Source: Pseudomonas chlororaphis subsp. aurantiaca | GTDB lineage: Bacteria; Pseudomonadota; Gammaproteobacteria; Pseudomonadales; Pseudomonadaceae | Assembly: GCF_013466605.1 (NCBI RefSeq) | Contig: NZ_CP059162.1 | Location: 3,038,001 to 3,102,000, forward strand | Direction of reading: 5' to 3' | DNA length: 64,000 nt | Shown: one piece after another, positions 17,606-25,727 of the stretch | How the letters are laid out: each line of letters starts with the position of its first letter | Position numbering within the stretch: position 1 is the first letter of the stretch | Notes under the pieces: generated by a model | Told to the model about the DNA's origin: nothing | Databases searched by the model: none | What the model saw: only the letters and a program-made list of their open reading frames with translations | Program-made: the position numbers and the translations under genes

Positions 17606-18595
17606 ATGACGCATTCTCTGCTGTGCACGCTGCGCGGAGCAGCCCTGGCATTGGCCCTGACATCGCTTGGCGCCCAGGCGCAGGCGCCGGTCCAGGGCAC
17701 CCAGGTACCCGGTTACTACCGCCTGGCGGTGGGCGACTACGAAGTGACGGCGCTGTTCGATGGCTACAACGACCTGTCGCCGAAGCTGCTCCAGGGCATG
17801 ACCCAGGGCCAGATCCGCGCCTTGCTGGCCCGCCGCTCGATCGAGACCCCGGGGGTACAGACTGCCTTCAACGCCTTTTTGGTCAACACCGGCAAGCAAC
17901 TGATCCTGGTGGACACCGGCGCCGGCCAGTGCATCGGCGCCACCGCCGGCATGCTCTCGGCGAACATGCAGGCCGCCGGTTATCGTCCGGAGCAGGTCGA
18001 CGCCATCCTGCTCACCCACCTGCACCTGGACCACGTGTGCGGGCTGGTGGACGGCCAGCAGCAACCGCTGTTCGCCAACGCCACGGTCTACGCGGCCCAG
18101 GCCGAAGCCGACTACTGGCTCGATCCGCAGGCGCTGGCCAAGGCGCCCGCCGGTGCCCGGGAGTTCTTCAAGATCGCCCAGGACTCCACCGCCCCGTACC
18201 GCGCCGCCGGACGCTTCAAGACCTTCGCCAGCGGCCAGTCGCCGGTGCCGGGCGTCGAGGCCCAGCTGGAAGCCGGGCATACCCCGGGCAGCACCACCTA
18301 CCGCTTCACTTCCCAGGGCCAGAGCATCCTGTTCATGGGCGACCTGGTGCATAACCTGGCGGTGCAGTTCGAGCACCCGGAAGTGTCGATCCGTTTCGAC
18401 GTCGACAACCAGCAGGCGATCAAGGCCCGGGCCAAGGTCTTCAGCGAGGCGGCCAGCAACAAGACCTGGGTGACCGCGGCGCACCTGCCGTTCCCGGGCG
18501 TGGGCCATATCGCCGCGGTGGATGGGCATTTCCAGTGGGTGCCGGCCGAGTACGGGCCTTACCAGCGGGCGGCCAAGGTGCTGATGATCGAGTGA
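17606..18595 (+). CDS. Periplasmic MBL-fold metallo-hydrolase
   Basis: The 329-residue protein has a Sec signal peptide (residues 1-26, ending AQAQA) and the zinc motif THLHLDH (His138, His140, Asp142, His143), followed by further ligand regions (AGHTPGSTTYRF and a distal AHLPFPGVGHIA). It belongs to the glyoxalase-II-like branch of the metallo-beta-lactamase superfamily. It is often annotated as quorum-quenching lactonase or beta-lactamase-like, but neither activity can be claimed from sequence. AAGGTG precedes the ATG. The LysR gene starts 36 bp downstream on the same strand. Confidence 0.88.
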   Translation: MTHSLLCTLRGAALALALTSLGAQAQAPVQGTQVPGYYRLAVGDYEVTALFDGYNDLSPKLLQGMTQGQIRALLARRSIETPGVQTAFNAFLVNTGKQLILVDTGAGQCIGATAGMLSANMQAAGYRPEQVDAILLTHLHLDHVCGLVDGQQQPLFANATVYAAQAEADYWLDPQALAKAPAGAREFFKIAQDSTAPYRAAGRFKTFASGQSPVPGVEAQLEAGHTPGSTTYRFTSQGQSILFMGDLVHNLAVQFEHPEVSIRFDVDNQQAIKARAKVFSEAASNKTWVTAAHLPFPGVGHIAAVDGHFQWVPAEYGPYQRAAKVLMIE

Positions 18596-18630
18596 CGTGC
18601 GCTGGCTGAACACACAAGGGGACTGCCGCT

Positions 18631-19554
18631 ATGAACCGTAACGATCTGCGCCGCATCGACATGAACCTGCTGGTGATTTTCGAGGCCCTGATGTTCGAAA
18701 AGAACCTGACCCGGGTCGCGGAAAAACTGTTCATGGGCCAGCCCGCGGTGAGCGCCGCGCTCGGCCGTCTGCGCGACCTGTTCGACGATCCGCTGCTGTT
18801 GCGCAACGGCCGCGGGATGGAGCCGACGGCCCGGGCGCTGGTGATTCTCAAGGAGCTGCAACCGGCGATGGATGCGATCTCGGGCGCGGTCAGCCGGGCC
18901 AAGGAATTCGACCCGGCGACCAGCTGCGACCTGTTCCGCATCGGCCTGTCGGACGATGCCGAGTTCGGCCTGTTCCCGCCGTTGTTGAGCCAGTTGCGCG
19001 AGGAGGCCCCGGGCATAGTCGTGGTGGTGCGCCGGGCCAATTACCTGTTGATGCCGGCCTTGCTGGCCTCGGGGGAGATCTCGGTCGGGGTCAGCTACAC
19101 CACCGAGTTGCCGGCCAATGCCAAGCGCAAGAAGCTGCGCGACATCGGCTGCAAGGTGCTGCGCGGCGACAACCGCCCCGAGCCCTTGACCCTCGATGAA
19201 TACTGCCGGCGGCCCCACGCCATGGTGTCGTTCTCCGGCGACCTGAGCGGCAATATCGACCTCGACCTGGCCAAGGTCGGGCGCACCCGCCGCGTGGTGT
19301 TGGGCGTGCCGCAGTTCAGCGGTCTGCGGGCCTTGCTCGCCGGCACCGAGATGATCGCCACCGTGCCCGACTACGCGGCCTGTGCCCTGGTCGAAGGCTG
19401 CGCCTTGCGCGCCGAGGACCCGCCGTTCGCCATCGAGGCGGCGCAGCTGTCCATGGCCTGGAGCGGGGTGCACGACAACGATCCGGCCGAGCGCTGGTTG
19501 CGTTCGCGGATCGCCCAGTTCATGTCCGAGCCCCTGAAGATCCACTCTGCCTAA
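18631..19554 (+). CDS. LysR-family transcriptional regulator
   Basis: This 307-residue protein has an N-terminal LysR winged helix (DLRRIDMNLLVIFEALMFEK, then RVAEKLFMGQPAVSAALGRLRDLFDDPLL) and a full effector-binding domain of the NodD/LinR-like type. AAGGGG lies ahead of the ATG. It is co-directional with the MBL gene upstream and the DoxX operon downstream (127-bp gap), so either may be its target. No inducer can be assigned. Confidence 0.9.
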   Translation: MNRNDLRRIDMNLLVIFEALMFEKNLTRVAEKLFMGQPAVSAALGRLRDLFDDPLLLRNGRGMEPTARALVILKELQPAMDAISGAVSRAKEFDPATSCDLFRIGLSDDAEFGLFPPLLSQLREEAPGIVVVVRRANYLLMPALLASGEISVGVSYTTELPANAKRKKLRDIGCKVLRGDNRPEPLTLDEYCRRPHAMVSFSGDLSGNIDLDLAKVGRTRRVVLGVPQFSGLRALLAGTEMIATVPDYAACALVEGCALRAEDPPFAIEAAQLSMAWSGVHDNDPAERWLRSRIAQFMSEPLKIHSA

Positions 19555-19681
19555 GCACTGGTGGTCGCGCCGGGCCCTGCGGCGAAGAGAGCACATACGT
19601 TCAATTTTTCCCGCCCGCGCAGCGGCACCATGCACTCTCGGCGTCGACGCCGGGGATTTTTCAAATTGTGTGGGTGCGCCA

Positions 19682-20098
19682 ATGAACGCTTCACCATGGG
19701 ATGACCGGGCCCGGGACCTCGGGCTGCTGTTTCTGCGGGTCAGCGCCGGGCTGTTTCTGCTGTGGGTGCACGGCCTGCCGAAACTGCTCGACTACAGCGC
19801 CGAGCTGCAGCGCATCGAAGACCCGTTCCAGTTGGGCGCCAACCTGACGCTGATGCTGGCGATCTTCGCCGAAGTGCTGTGCCCGTTGCTGATTGTCGCC
19901 GGGGTGGCGGTGCGCCTGGCCTGCCTGCCGATCCTCGCGGTGCTGCTGGTGGCACTGCTGGTGGTGCATCCGCACTGGAGCCTGGCCGAAGGCCAGTTCG
20001 CCTGGCTGCTGCTGATCCTGTTCGGCAGCATTCTTATCGCCGGTCCGGGACGGCTGGCCCTCAATGATCGTTTCGCCGGAGCCTTGCGTTATGTCTGA
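19682..20098 (+). CDS. DoxX-family membrane protein
   Basis: The 138-residue protein has four predicted transmembrane helices and the DoxX layout (LLFLRVSAGLFLLWVHGLPKLLDY at the N-terminus, then two central helices and a C-terminal FGSILIAGPGRLALND). DoxX-like proteins are small inner-membrane proteins sometimes linked to quinone or thiosulfate redox chemistry. ATG 19682 is preferred over an in-frame GTG at 19670. The stop overlaps the next gene's start by 8 nt, pointing to translational coupling. Confidence 0.85.
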   Translation: MNASPWDDRARDLGLLFLRVSAGLFLLWVHGLPKLLDYSAELQRIEDPFQLGANLTLMLAIFAEVLCPLLIVAGVAVRLACLPILAVLLVALLVVHPHWSLAEGQFAWLLLILFGSILIAGPGRLALNDRFAGALRYV

Positions 20099-20720
20099 TT
20101 CCAATCGCCTCGAGGCCAGTGCGCGGCCGGACTCCGATGAGGTCGTGACGCTGATCGTCAAGCATCGGGTCAAGGCTGGCCTGGAAGCGCCTTATGAAGC
20201 CTGGTTGCGGCGCATTGTCGGGGTTGCCGGGCAGTACGAGGGGCATCTGGGCGTGGACGTGATCCGCGGCAAGAGCGGTGGCCTCGACCTGTTCACCTGC
20301 GTGCTGCGCTTTTGCTCCACCGAGGCGATGCAGCGCTGGCTCGACTCGCCGCAACGCCGGGCGCTGGTCGACGAAGCCGCGCCGATGCTGGCCGACGGCG
20401 ACCAGACCGAAGTCCACCCGGTCCATGAATTCTGGTTTTCCACCCAGGCCGATGCCGCCTCGCCACCGCCACGGTGGAAACAGGCGTTGTTGACTATGCT
20501 GGTAATTCTGCCGCACACCCTGCTGGTGCCGCTGATCTGGGGGCCTGTGCTGCAACTGAATGCCTGGCTTGGCAATTACGTGGTCGCCACTTTCCTGATC
20601 ACCCTGACCATCGTGCTCTCGGTGGTCTACCTGTTCATGCCCCTGGCGACCCGGCTGTTCGCCCCCTGGTTGCGAGCCTCTGTCACCGATCGACACCTGG
20701 AGCCCGGCCATGGCCAATAA
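20091..20720 (+). CDS. Antibiotic-biosynthesis-monooxygenase (ABM) domain protein with membrane tail
   Basis: The 209-residue protein has an N-terminal dimeric alpha-beta barrel domain (residues ~18-110; VVTLIVKHRVKAGLEAPYEAW through LFTCVLRFCSTEAMQRWLDS) and two hydrophobic helices at residues ~135-195. This ABM-plus-two-helix plan is found in membrane-tethered proteins of unknown role next to DoxX or quinone genes. It overlaps the DoxX gene by 8 nt and the amidohydrolase gene by 11 nt, so the three are probably one translationally coupled operon. Confidence 0.85.
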   Translation: MSDSNRLEASARPDSDEVVTLIVKHRVKAGLEAPYEAWLRRIVGVAGQYEGHLGVDVIRGKSGGLDLFTCVLRFCSTEAMQRWLDSPQRRALVDEAAPMLADGDQTEVHPVHEFWFSTQADAASPPPRWKQALLTMLVILPHTLLVPLIWGPVLQLNAWLGNYVVATFLITLTIVLSVVYLFMPLATRLFAPWLRASVTDRHLEPGHGQ

Positions 20721-22677
20721 CGACGACCCGACCGATCCACTGCGCCGCCACTTGCTCGCGGCCGGATCCTTGCTCAGCGCCGCGGCGGCTTTCTGGCCGC
20801 GCCTGTCCCTTGCCTCTTCCCATTCAGAAGGACATCCGATGAACGCCGATCTGATTCTGTTCAATGGTCAATTCCACACCGTCGACCGTGAGAAACCCCG
20901 CGCCAGCGCGGTCGCCATCAGCCAGGGGCGCTTCGTCGCGGTGGGCACCGATGCCGAGGCCATGGCCCTGCGCGGCAGCGCCACCCAGGTCATCGACCTC
21001 AAGGGCCGCACGGTGATCCCCGGCCTCAACGACTCGCACCTGCACCTGATCCGTGGCGGCCTGAACTACAACCTGGAACTGCGCTGGGAAGGCGTGCCGT
21101 CGCTGGCCGATGCCCTGCGCATGCTCAAGGACCAGGCCGACCGCACGCCGACCCCGCAGTGGGTGCGGGTAGTGGGTGGCTGGAACGAATTCCAGTTCGC
21201 CGAAAAACGCATGCCGACCCTGGAAGAACTCAACCAGGCGGCGCCGGACACCCCGGTGTTCGTCCTGCACCTGTACGACCGTGCGCTGCTCAACCGCGCG
21301 GCGCTGCGCGTTGCCGGCTACACCCGCAACACGCCGAACCCGCCGGGCGGCGAGATCGTCCGCGACAGCAACGGCGAACCCACCGGCATGCTGGTGGCGC
21401 GGCCCAACGCGATGATTCTCTATTCGACCCTGGCCAAGGGGCCGAAGCTGCCGCTGGAATACCAGGTCAACTCGACCCGCCAGTTCATGCGCGAACTCAA
21501 TCGCCTGGGCCTGACCAGCGCCATCGATGCCGGCGGCGGTTTCCAGAACTATCCGGACGACTACGCGGTGATCGAGCAACTGGCCCGGGAGCAGCAGTTG
21601 ACGGTGCGCATCGCCTACAACCTGTTCACCCAGAAGCCCAAGGAAGAGCTCACCGACTTCAAGAACTGGACCGGTAGCGTCAAGCTGCACCAGGGCGACG
21701 ACTTCCTGCGCCACAATGGCGCCGGGGAAATGCTGGTGTTCTCCGCCGCCGACTTCGAGGACTTCCTCGAACCGCGTCCGGACCTGCCGCAGACCATGGA
21801 GCAGGAACTGGAGCCGGTGGTACGGCATCTGGTGGAACAGCGCTGGCCGTTCCGCCTGCACGCCACCTACGACGAGTCGATCTCGCGCATGCTCGACGTG
21901 TTCGAGAAGGTCAACCGCGACATTCCGTTCAACGGCCTGCCGTGGTTCTTCGACCACGCCGAAACCATCACGCCGAAAAACATCGAGCGGGTTCGCGCCC
22001 TCGGTGGCGGCATCGCGATCCAGGACCGCATGGCGTTCCAGGGCGAATACTTCGTCGACCGCTACGGCGCCAAGGCCGCCGAACAGACCCCGCCGATCAA
22101 GCGCATGCTCGCCGAGGGCGTGCCGGTGGGCGCCGGCACCGACGCCACCCGCGTCTCCAGCTACAACCCCTGGACCTCGCTGTACTGGATGGTCAGCGGC
22201 AAGACCGTGGGCGGCATGGAGCTGCACGCCGAAGGCCTGCCACGGCAGACCGCGCTGGAACTGTTCACCCATGGCAGCGCCTGGTTCTCCTCGGAGCAGG
22301 GCAAGAAGGGCCAGATCAAGGTCGGCCAGCTGGCGGACCTGGCGGCCCTGTCCGCGGACTTCTTCAGTGTCGAGGAAGAAGCCATCAAGTGGATCGAGTC
22401 GGTGCTGACCGTGGTCGACGGCAAGGTGGTGTACGCCGCCGGCGACTTCTCCAAGCTTTCGCCGCCGATGGTGCCGGTGCTGCCGGACTGGTCGCCGGTG
22501 GTCAAGGTGCCGGGGCACTGGCGTCCGACCTCGCCGCTGGTGGCCCAGGTGCACCAGTGCAGCGGCCCGTGCGCGGTGCACTCCCACAGCCACGAGCGGG
22601 CGCGCCTGTCGAATGTGCCGGTCAGTGACTTCCAGGGATTCTGGGGCGCCTTCGGCTGCTCGTGCTTTGCCTTCTGA
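20710..22677 (+). CDS. YtcJ-like amidohydrolase with twin-arginine leader
   Basis: The 655-residue metal-dependent hydrolase has the YtcJ-type core: LILFNGQFHTVD strand, metal motif DSHLHLIRGG, long TIM barrel, and C-terminal GQLADLAALSADFF. The first 40 residues contain PLRRHLLAAG plus a hydrophobic stretch, a convincing Tat signal, so a periplasmic enzyme is predicted. A second in-frame ATG at 20839 has a stronger ribosome-binding site (AGAAGGAC) and would yield a cytosolic form starting at the catalytic domain. The extreme C-terminus adds a Cys/His-rich tail (CSGPCAVHSHSH and a final GCSCF) not needed for the fold. Substrate is unknown. Confidence 0.87.
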   Translation: MANNDDPTDPLRRHLLAAGSLLSAAAAFWPRLSLASSHSEGHPMNADLILFNGQFHTVDREKPRASAVAISQGRFVAVGTDAEAMALRGSATQVIDLKGRTVIPGLNDSHLHLIRGGLNYNLELRWEGVPSLADALRMLKDQADRTPTPQWVRVVGGWNEFQFAEKRMPTLEELNQAAPDTPVFVLHLYDRALLNRAALRVAGYTRNTPNPPGGEIVRDSNGEPTGMLVARPNAMILYSTLAKGPKLPLEYQVNSTRQFMRELNRLGLTSAIDAGGGFQNYPDDYAVIEQLAREQQLTVRIAYNLFTQKPKEELTDFKNWTGSVKLHQGDDFLRHNGAGEMLVFSAADFEDFLEPRPDLPQTMEQELEPVVRHLVEQRWPFRLHATYDESISRMLDVFEKVNRDIPFNGLPWFFDHAETITPKNIERVRALGGGIAIQDRMAFQGEYFVDRYGAKAAEQTPPIKRMLAEGVPVGAGTDATRVSSYNPWTSLYWMVSGKTVGGMELHAEGLPRQTALELFTHGSAWFSSEQGKKGQIKVGQLADLAALSADFFSVEEEAIKWIESVLTVVDGKVVYAAGDFSKLSPPMVPVLPDWSPVVKVPGHWRPTSPLVAQVHQCSGPCAVHSHSHERARLSNVPVSDFQGFWGAFGCSCFAF

Positions 22678-22745
22678 CGATCAACAACAGTGCCGGCCGC
22701 AGCGGCCGGCACCCATAGCGACATCCATCCACCTAGGAGTTTCAC

Positions 22746-23372
22746 ATGAGCAACGTACCCTACAAACGTCTGGACATTAACGACGCCGTTGTCCTGCTGG
22801 TCGACCACCAGACCGGCCTGATCTCGCTGGTCCAGGATTTCTCGCCCAACGAGTTCAAGAACAACGTGCTGGCCCTGGCCGACTGCGCCAAGTTCTTCAA
22901 GCTGCCGACCATCCTCACCACCAGCTTCGAATCCGGCCCGAACGGCCCACTGGTACCCGAGCTCAAAGAGATGTTCCCGGACGCGCCCTACATCGCTCGT
23001 CCAGGCCAGATCAATGCCTGGGACAACGAAGACTTCGTCAAGGCGATCAAGGCCACCGGCCGCAAGCAACTGATCATCGCCGGCGTCGTCACCGACGTCT
23101 GCGTGGCGTTCCCGACCCTGTGCGCACTGGAAGAAGGTTTTGACGTGTTCGTCGTGACCGACGCTTCCGGCACCTTCAACGAAGTGGTGCAGCAGGCTGC
23201 CTGGGCCCGCATGTCCGCCGCCGGTGCGCAACTGGTCAACTGGTTCTCCGTGGCGTGCGAGCTGCAGCGTGACTGGCGCAACGACATGGAAGGCCTGGCC
23301 AACCTGCTGTCGCAGCGTATCCCGAACTACCGTAACCTGATGAACAGCTACTCGGCATTCACTGCCAAATAA
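22746..23372 (+). CDS. YcaC-like isochorismatase-family hydrolase (second copy)
   Basis: The 208-residue product is a close match to YcaC in layout, with triad residues Asp20 (LLVDHQ), Lys107 (TGRKQLI) and Cys119 (VVTDVCVAF). YcaC proteins are octameric cysteine hydrolases of unknown physiological substrate. It follows the amidohydrolase gene by 68 bp with a TAGGAG site and ends at an intrinsic terminator, so it is probably the last gene of the DoxX-ABM-amidohydrolase run. It is paralogous to the product of the gene at 3075. Confidence 0.92.
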   Translation: MSNVPYKRLDINDAVVLLVDHQTGLISLVQDFSPNEFKNNVLALADCAKFFKLPTILTTSFESGPNGPLVPELKEMFPDAPYIARPGQINAWDNEDFVKAIKATGRKQLIIAGVVTDVCVAFPTLCALEEGFDVFVVTDASGTFNEVVQQAAWARMSAAGAQLVNWFSVACELQRDWRNDMEGLANLLSQRIPNYRNLMNSYSAFTAK

Positions 23373-23394
23373 GCCTCGCGTCATCGCCGAGCTG

Positions 23395-23425
23395 AAAAAA
23401 TGCCCGCCCTGCGCGGGCATTTTCT
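23395..23425 (+). terminator. Intrinsic terminator after the YcaC-like gene
   Basis: ATGCCCGC-CCT-GCGGGCAT-like stem: AAAAAATGCCCGC pairs with GCGGGCATTTTCT around a short loop, followed by a T-rich run. It lies 23 bp after the stop at 23372. Confidence 0.88.
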
Positions 23426-23523
23426 TGCCCGGGGTTTTGGTAGCCATGCGGGGAAGGTACGTTGGTGGGGCGACAGGCTTGGTGGGTTGAACGACCAAGG
23501 CAGTCAACAAAAAGGCAGGCAGC

Positions 23524-23550
23524 AAAAAGCCTGCCGCGGGGCAGGCTTTC
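23524..23550 (-). terminator. Intrinsic terminator after the esterase gene
   Basis: AAAAAGCCTGCC ... GGCAGGCTTT forms a GC stem; read on the minus strand it is followed by a U-run. It sits 17 bp past the stop of the minus-strand esterase gene. Confidence 0.85.
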
Positions 23551-23566
23551 TGGTGGTGGGGGAGGT

Positions 23567-24598
23567 TCAGTTCAGGTGCGTCTTGAGTTCCAGCGCTGCC
23601 TGGCGGACCGCCGCCTTGACCTCGGGAATCTGGCTCAGGGGGTTGAGCAGGCCGAAGTCGTGGATCATGCCGTTGTAGCGCACGGCCGTGACCGGCACGC
23701 CGGCGGCGTCCAGGTGGCGCGCATAGGCTTCGCCTTCGTCGCGCAGCACGTCGAACTCGGCGGTCTGCACCAGGGCGGCGGGCAGGCCGCGCAACTGTTC
23801 GGTACTGGCCTGCAACGGCGAGGCGTGGACCTGCGCCCGCTCGGCGGCGTCGGTGGTGTAGTTGTCCCAGAACCAGCGCATCATGCCCTGGGTCAGGAAG
23901 TGGCCTTCGGCGAATTGCCGGTAGGAGCCGGTGTCGAAGCGGGCGTCGGTCACCGGCCACATCAGCACTTGATAACGCAGGGTCGGGGCCTTCTGTTCCT
24001 TGGCCATCAAGGCCACCACCGCCGCCATGTTGCCGCCCACGCTGTTGCCGGCCACCGCCAGGCGCTTGCCGTCGACACCGATCTCGCGGCCGTGCTCGGC
24101 GACCCAGCGGGTGGCGGCATAGGCCTGGTTGATCGCGGTCGGGTAGCGGGCTTCCGGTGACGGGGTGTAGCCGACGTACACCGCCACCGCGCCGGAACCC
24201 ACCACCAGGTCGCTGATCAGCCGCTGGTGGGTCGGGTAGTCGCCCAGCACCCAGCCGCCGCCGTGGAAGAACATGAACACCGGCAATTCACCCTTGACCT
24301 TGGCCGGGCGCACGATCTTCAGCGCGACGTCCTGCTGGCCGACCTTGATCGTGCGTTCGCTGACCTCGACCCCGGACAAATCGACCTGCACCGAAGACTG
24401 CGCGCCCGCCAGCACCGCCCGGGCGTCCTTGGGGCTCAGTTGTTCCAGTGGGGTGCCGCCGCCTGCCGCGAGGGCATCGAGGAAGGCCTGGGTGTTGTGC
24501 TCGACGCCCTGGCCAGCGGCCTGGCTGTCGGCGGCATAGGCGCTGCCGACACACAGGGCGAGAAGGCTGGCGGTCAGGGTTTTGCGGGCGATGTTCAT
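23567..24598 (-). CDS. Secreted HSL-family alpha/beta hydrolase (esterase)
   Basis: This 343-residue protein has a Sec signal (residues 1-22, ending SAYAA) and the hormone-sensitive-lipase (family IV) motifs: oxyanion motif FFHGGGWVLGD, nucleophile Ser186 in GNSVGGN, acid in AEFDVLRDEG and His in MIHDF. It should be an exported esterase acting on short-chain acyl esters. AAGGA lies before the ATG. It is divergent from the LysR gene at 24759, the usual arrangement for a LysR target. Confidence 0.9.
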   Translation of the reverse strand: MNIARKTLTASLLALCVGSAYAADSQAAGQGVEHNTQAFLDALAAGGGTPLEQLSPKDARAVLAGAQSSVQVDLSGVEVSERTIKVGQQDVALKIVRPAKVKGELPVFMFFHGGGWVLGDYPTHQRLISDLVVGSGAVAVYVGYTPSPEARYPTAINQAYAATRWVAEHGREIGVDGKRLAVAGNSVGGNMAAVVALMAKEQKAPTLRYQVLMWPVTDARFDTGSYRQFAEGHFLTQGMMRWFWDNYTTDAAERAQVHASPLQASTEQLRGLPAALVQTAEFDVLRDEGEAYARHLDAAGVPVTAVRYNGMIHDFGLLNPLSQIPEVKAAVRQAALELKTHLN

Positions 24599-24758
24599 GG
24601 AGAAATCCTTTTTTGGTCGTTGGCAATCGAATAGTGGAAAGGGCGCTCGGCGGGCCTCTCGATCGAGGGCCTTGGCAGCACCGTGGACACAGATTAATCA
24701 GGTGCCAGAAAGCGAAAAAGCCGCTATAAAGCGTTTGACTGTCAACCATGGAGTGACA

Positions 24759-25664
24759 ATGAACCCGTTCGAAGACATGCGTATTTTTTGCCAGGTCATG
24801 GACTCCGGCAGCTTCACCGCGGCGGCGGATCAGCTGGGCCTGTCCAAGCAGTTCGTCAGCCGGCGCCTGATGCAACTGGAGGAGCGCCTTGGCGTGCGTT
24901 TGCTCAATCGCTCGACCCGGCGCCTGGACGTGACGCCCCTGGGGCAGAGCTATTACGAGTCGGCGCTGCGCCTGCTCAGCGAAGTCGAGCAGGTGGAGCA
25001 GGGCATCGCCGGCCAGACCGTCGAACCCCGGGGCACCATTCGCCTGAGCGCGCCGCTGTCGTTCGCCATGGCCCACCTGGGGGAACTGTTGCCGCTGTTC
25101 CTGCAGCGCTATCGCGATGTCGCGGTCGAGGTCGATCTCAGCGACCGCCCGGTGGACCTGCTCGGCGAAGGCTACGACCTGGCCTTGCGCATCGGCGTGC
25201 TGGAAGACTCGACGCTGATTGCCCGGCGCATCGCTTCGATCCAGCGGGTGTATTGCGCCAGCCCGGCGTACCTCGCCGAGCGCGGCACCCCGCTCAGGCC
25301 CGAGGAGCTGCAGGGCCACGACTGCCTGCCTTACGGCCACGGCCGCCAGGTGCAGTGGCGTTTCGAAGGGCAGGGCAACAAGCCCCTGCTGGTCAACGTC
25401 ACCGGCAGGATGCGGGTCAACAACGGCGAATTGCTCAAGGACGCGGCCATCGCCGGCATGGGCATCACTTACCTGCCGACCTTCATCGTCGAGGCCGCGC
25501 TCAAGGACGGGCGGCTGGTGTCGCTGCTGGACGACTTCGAGCCCGAGCCCCTGGCCTTGTCGGCGGTCTACCCGCAACACCGCCAGGGTTCGCGACCGGT
25601 GCAGGTATTTATCGAGTTCCTACGCGAACAGCTCAATCGCGGCGTGGCCTCGGTCGCGCGATAA
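24759..25664 (+). CDS. LysR-family transcriptional regulator, CrgA-type
   Basis: The 301-residue protein has the LysR winged helix (FEDMRIFCQVMDSGSFTAAADQLGLSKQ at the start, then FVSRRLMQLEERLGVRLLNRSTRRLDVT) and an effector domain of the CrgA group, ending VFIEFLREQLNR. GGAG lies just upstream of ATG 24759. It is divergent from the secreted esterase across 160 bp and probably regulates it. It resembles the truncated LysR at the left edge of the window. Confidence 0.92.
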   Translation: MNPFEDMRIFCQVMDSGSFTAAADQLGLSKQFVSRRLMQLEERLGVRLLNRSTRRLDVTPLGQSYYESALRLLSEVEQVEQGIAGQTVEPRGTIRLSAPLSFAMAHLGELLPLFLQRYRDVAVEVDLSDRPVDLLGEGYDLALRIGVLEDSTLIARRIASIQRVYCASPAYLAERGTPLRPEELQGHDCLPYGHGRQVQWRFEGQGNKPLLVNVTGRMRVNNGELLKDAAIAGMGITYLPTFIVEAALKDGRLVSLLDDFEPEPLALSAVYPQHRQGSRPVQVFIEFLREQLNRGVASVAR

Positions 25665-25727
25665 GGCGCGGGGAGCATGCGCTGGCGTTAGCGGCAGGAG
25701 CCTGGTGCCTCCGGGGCGGTTGCCGGC

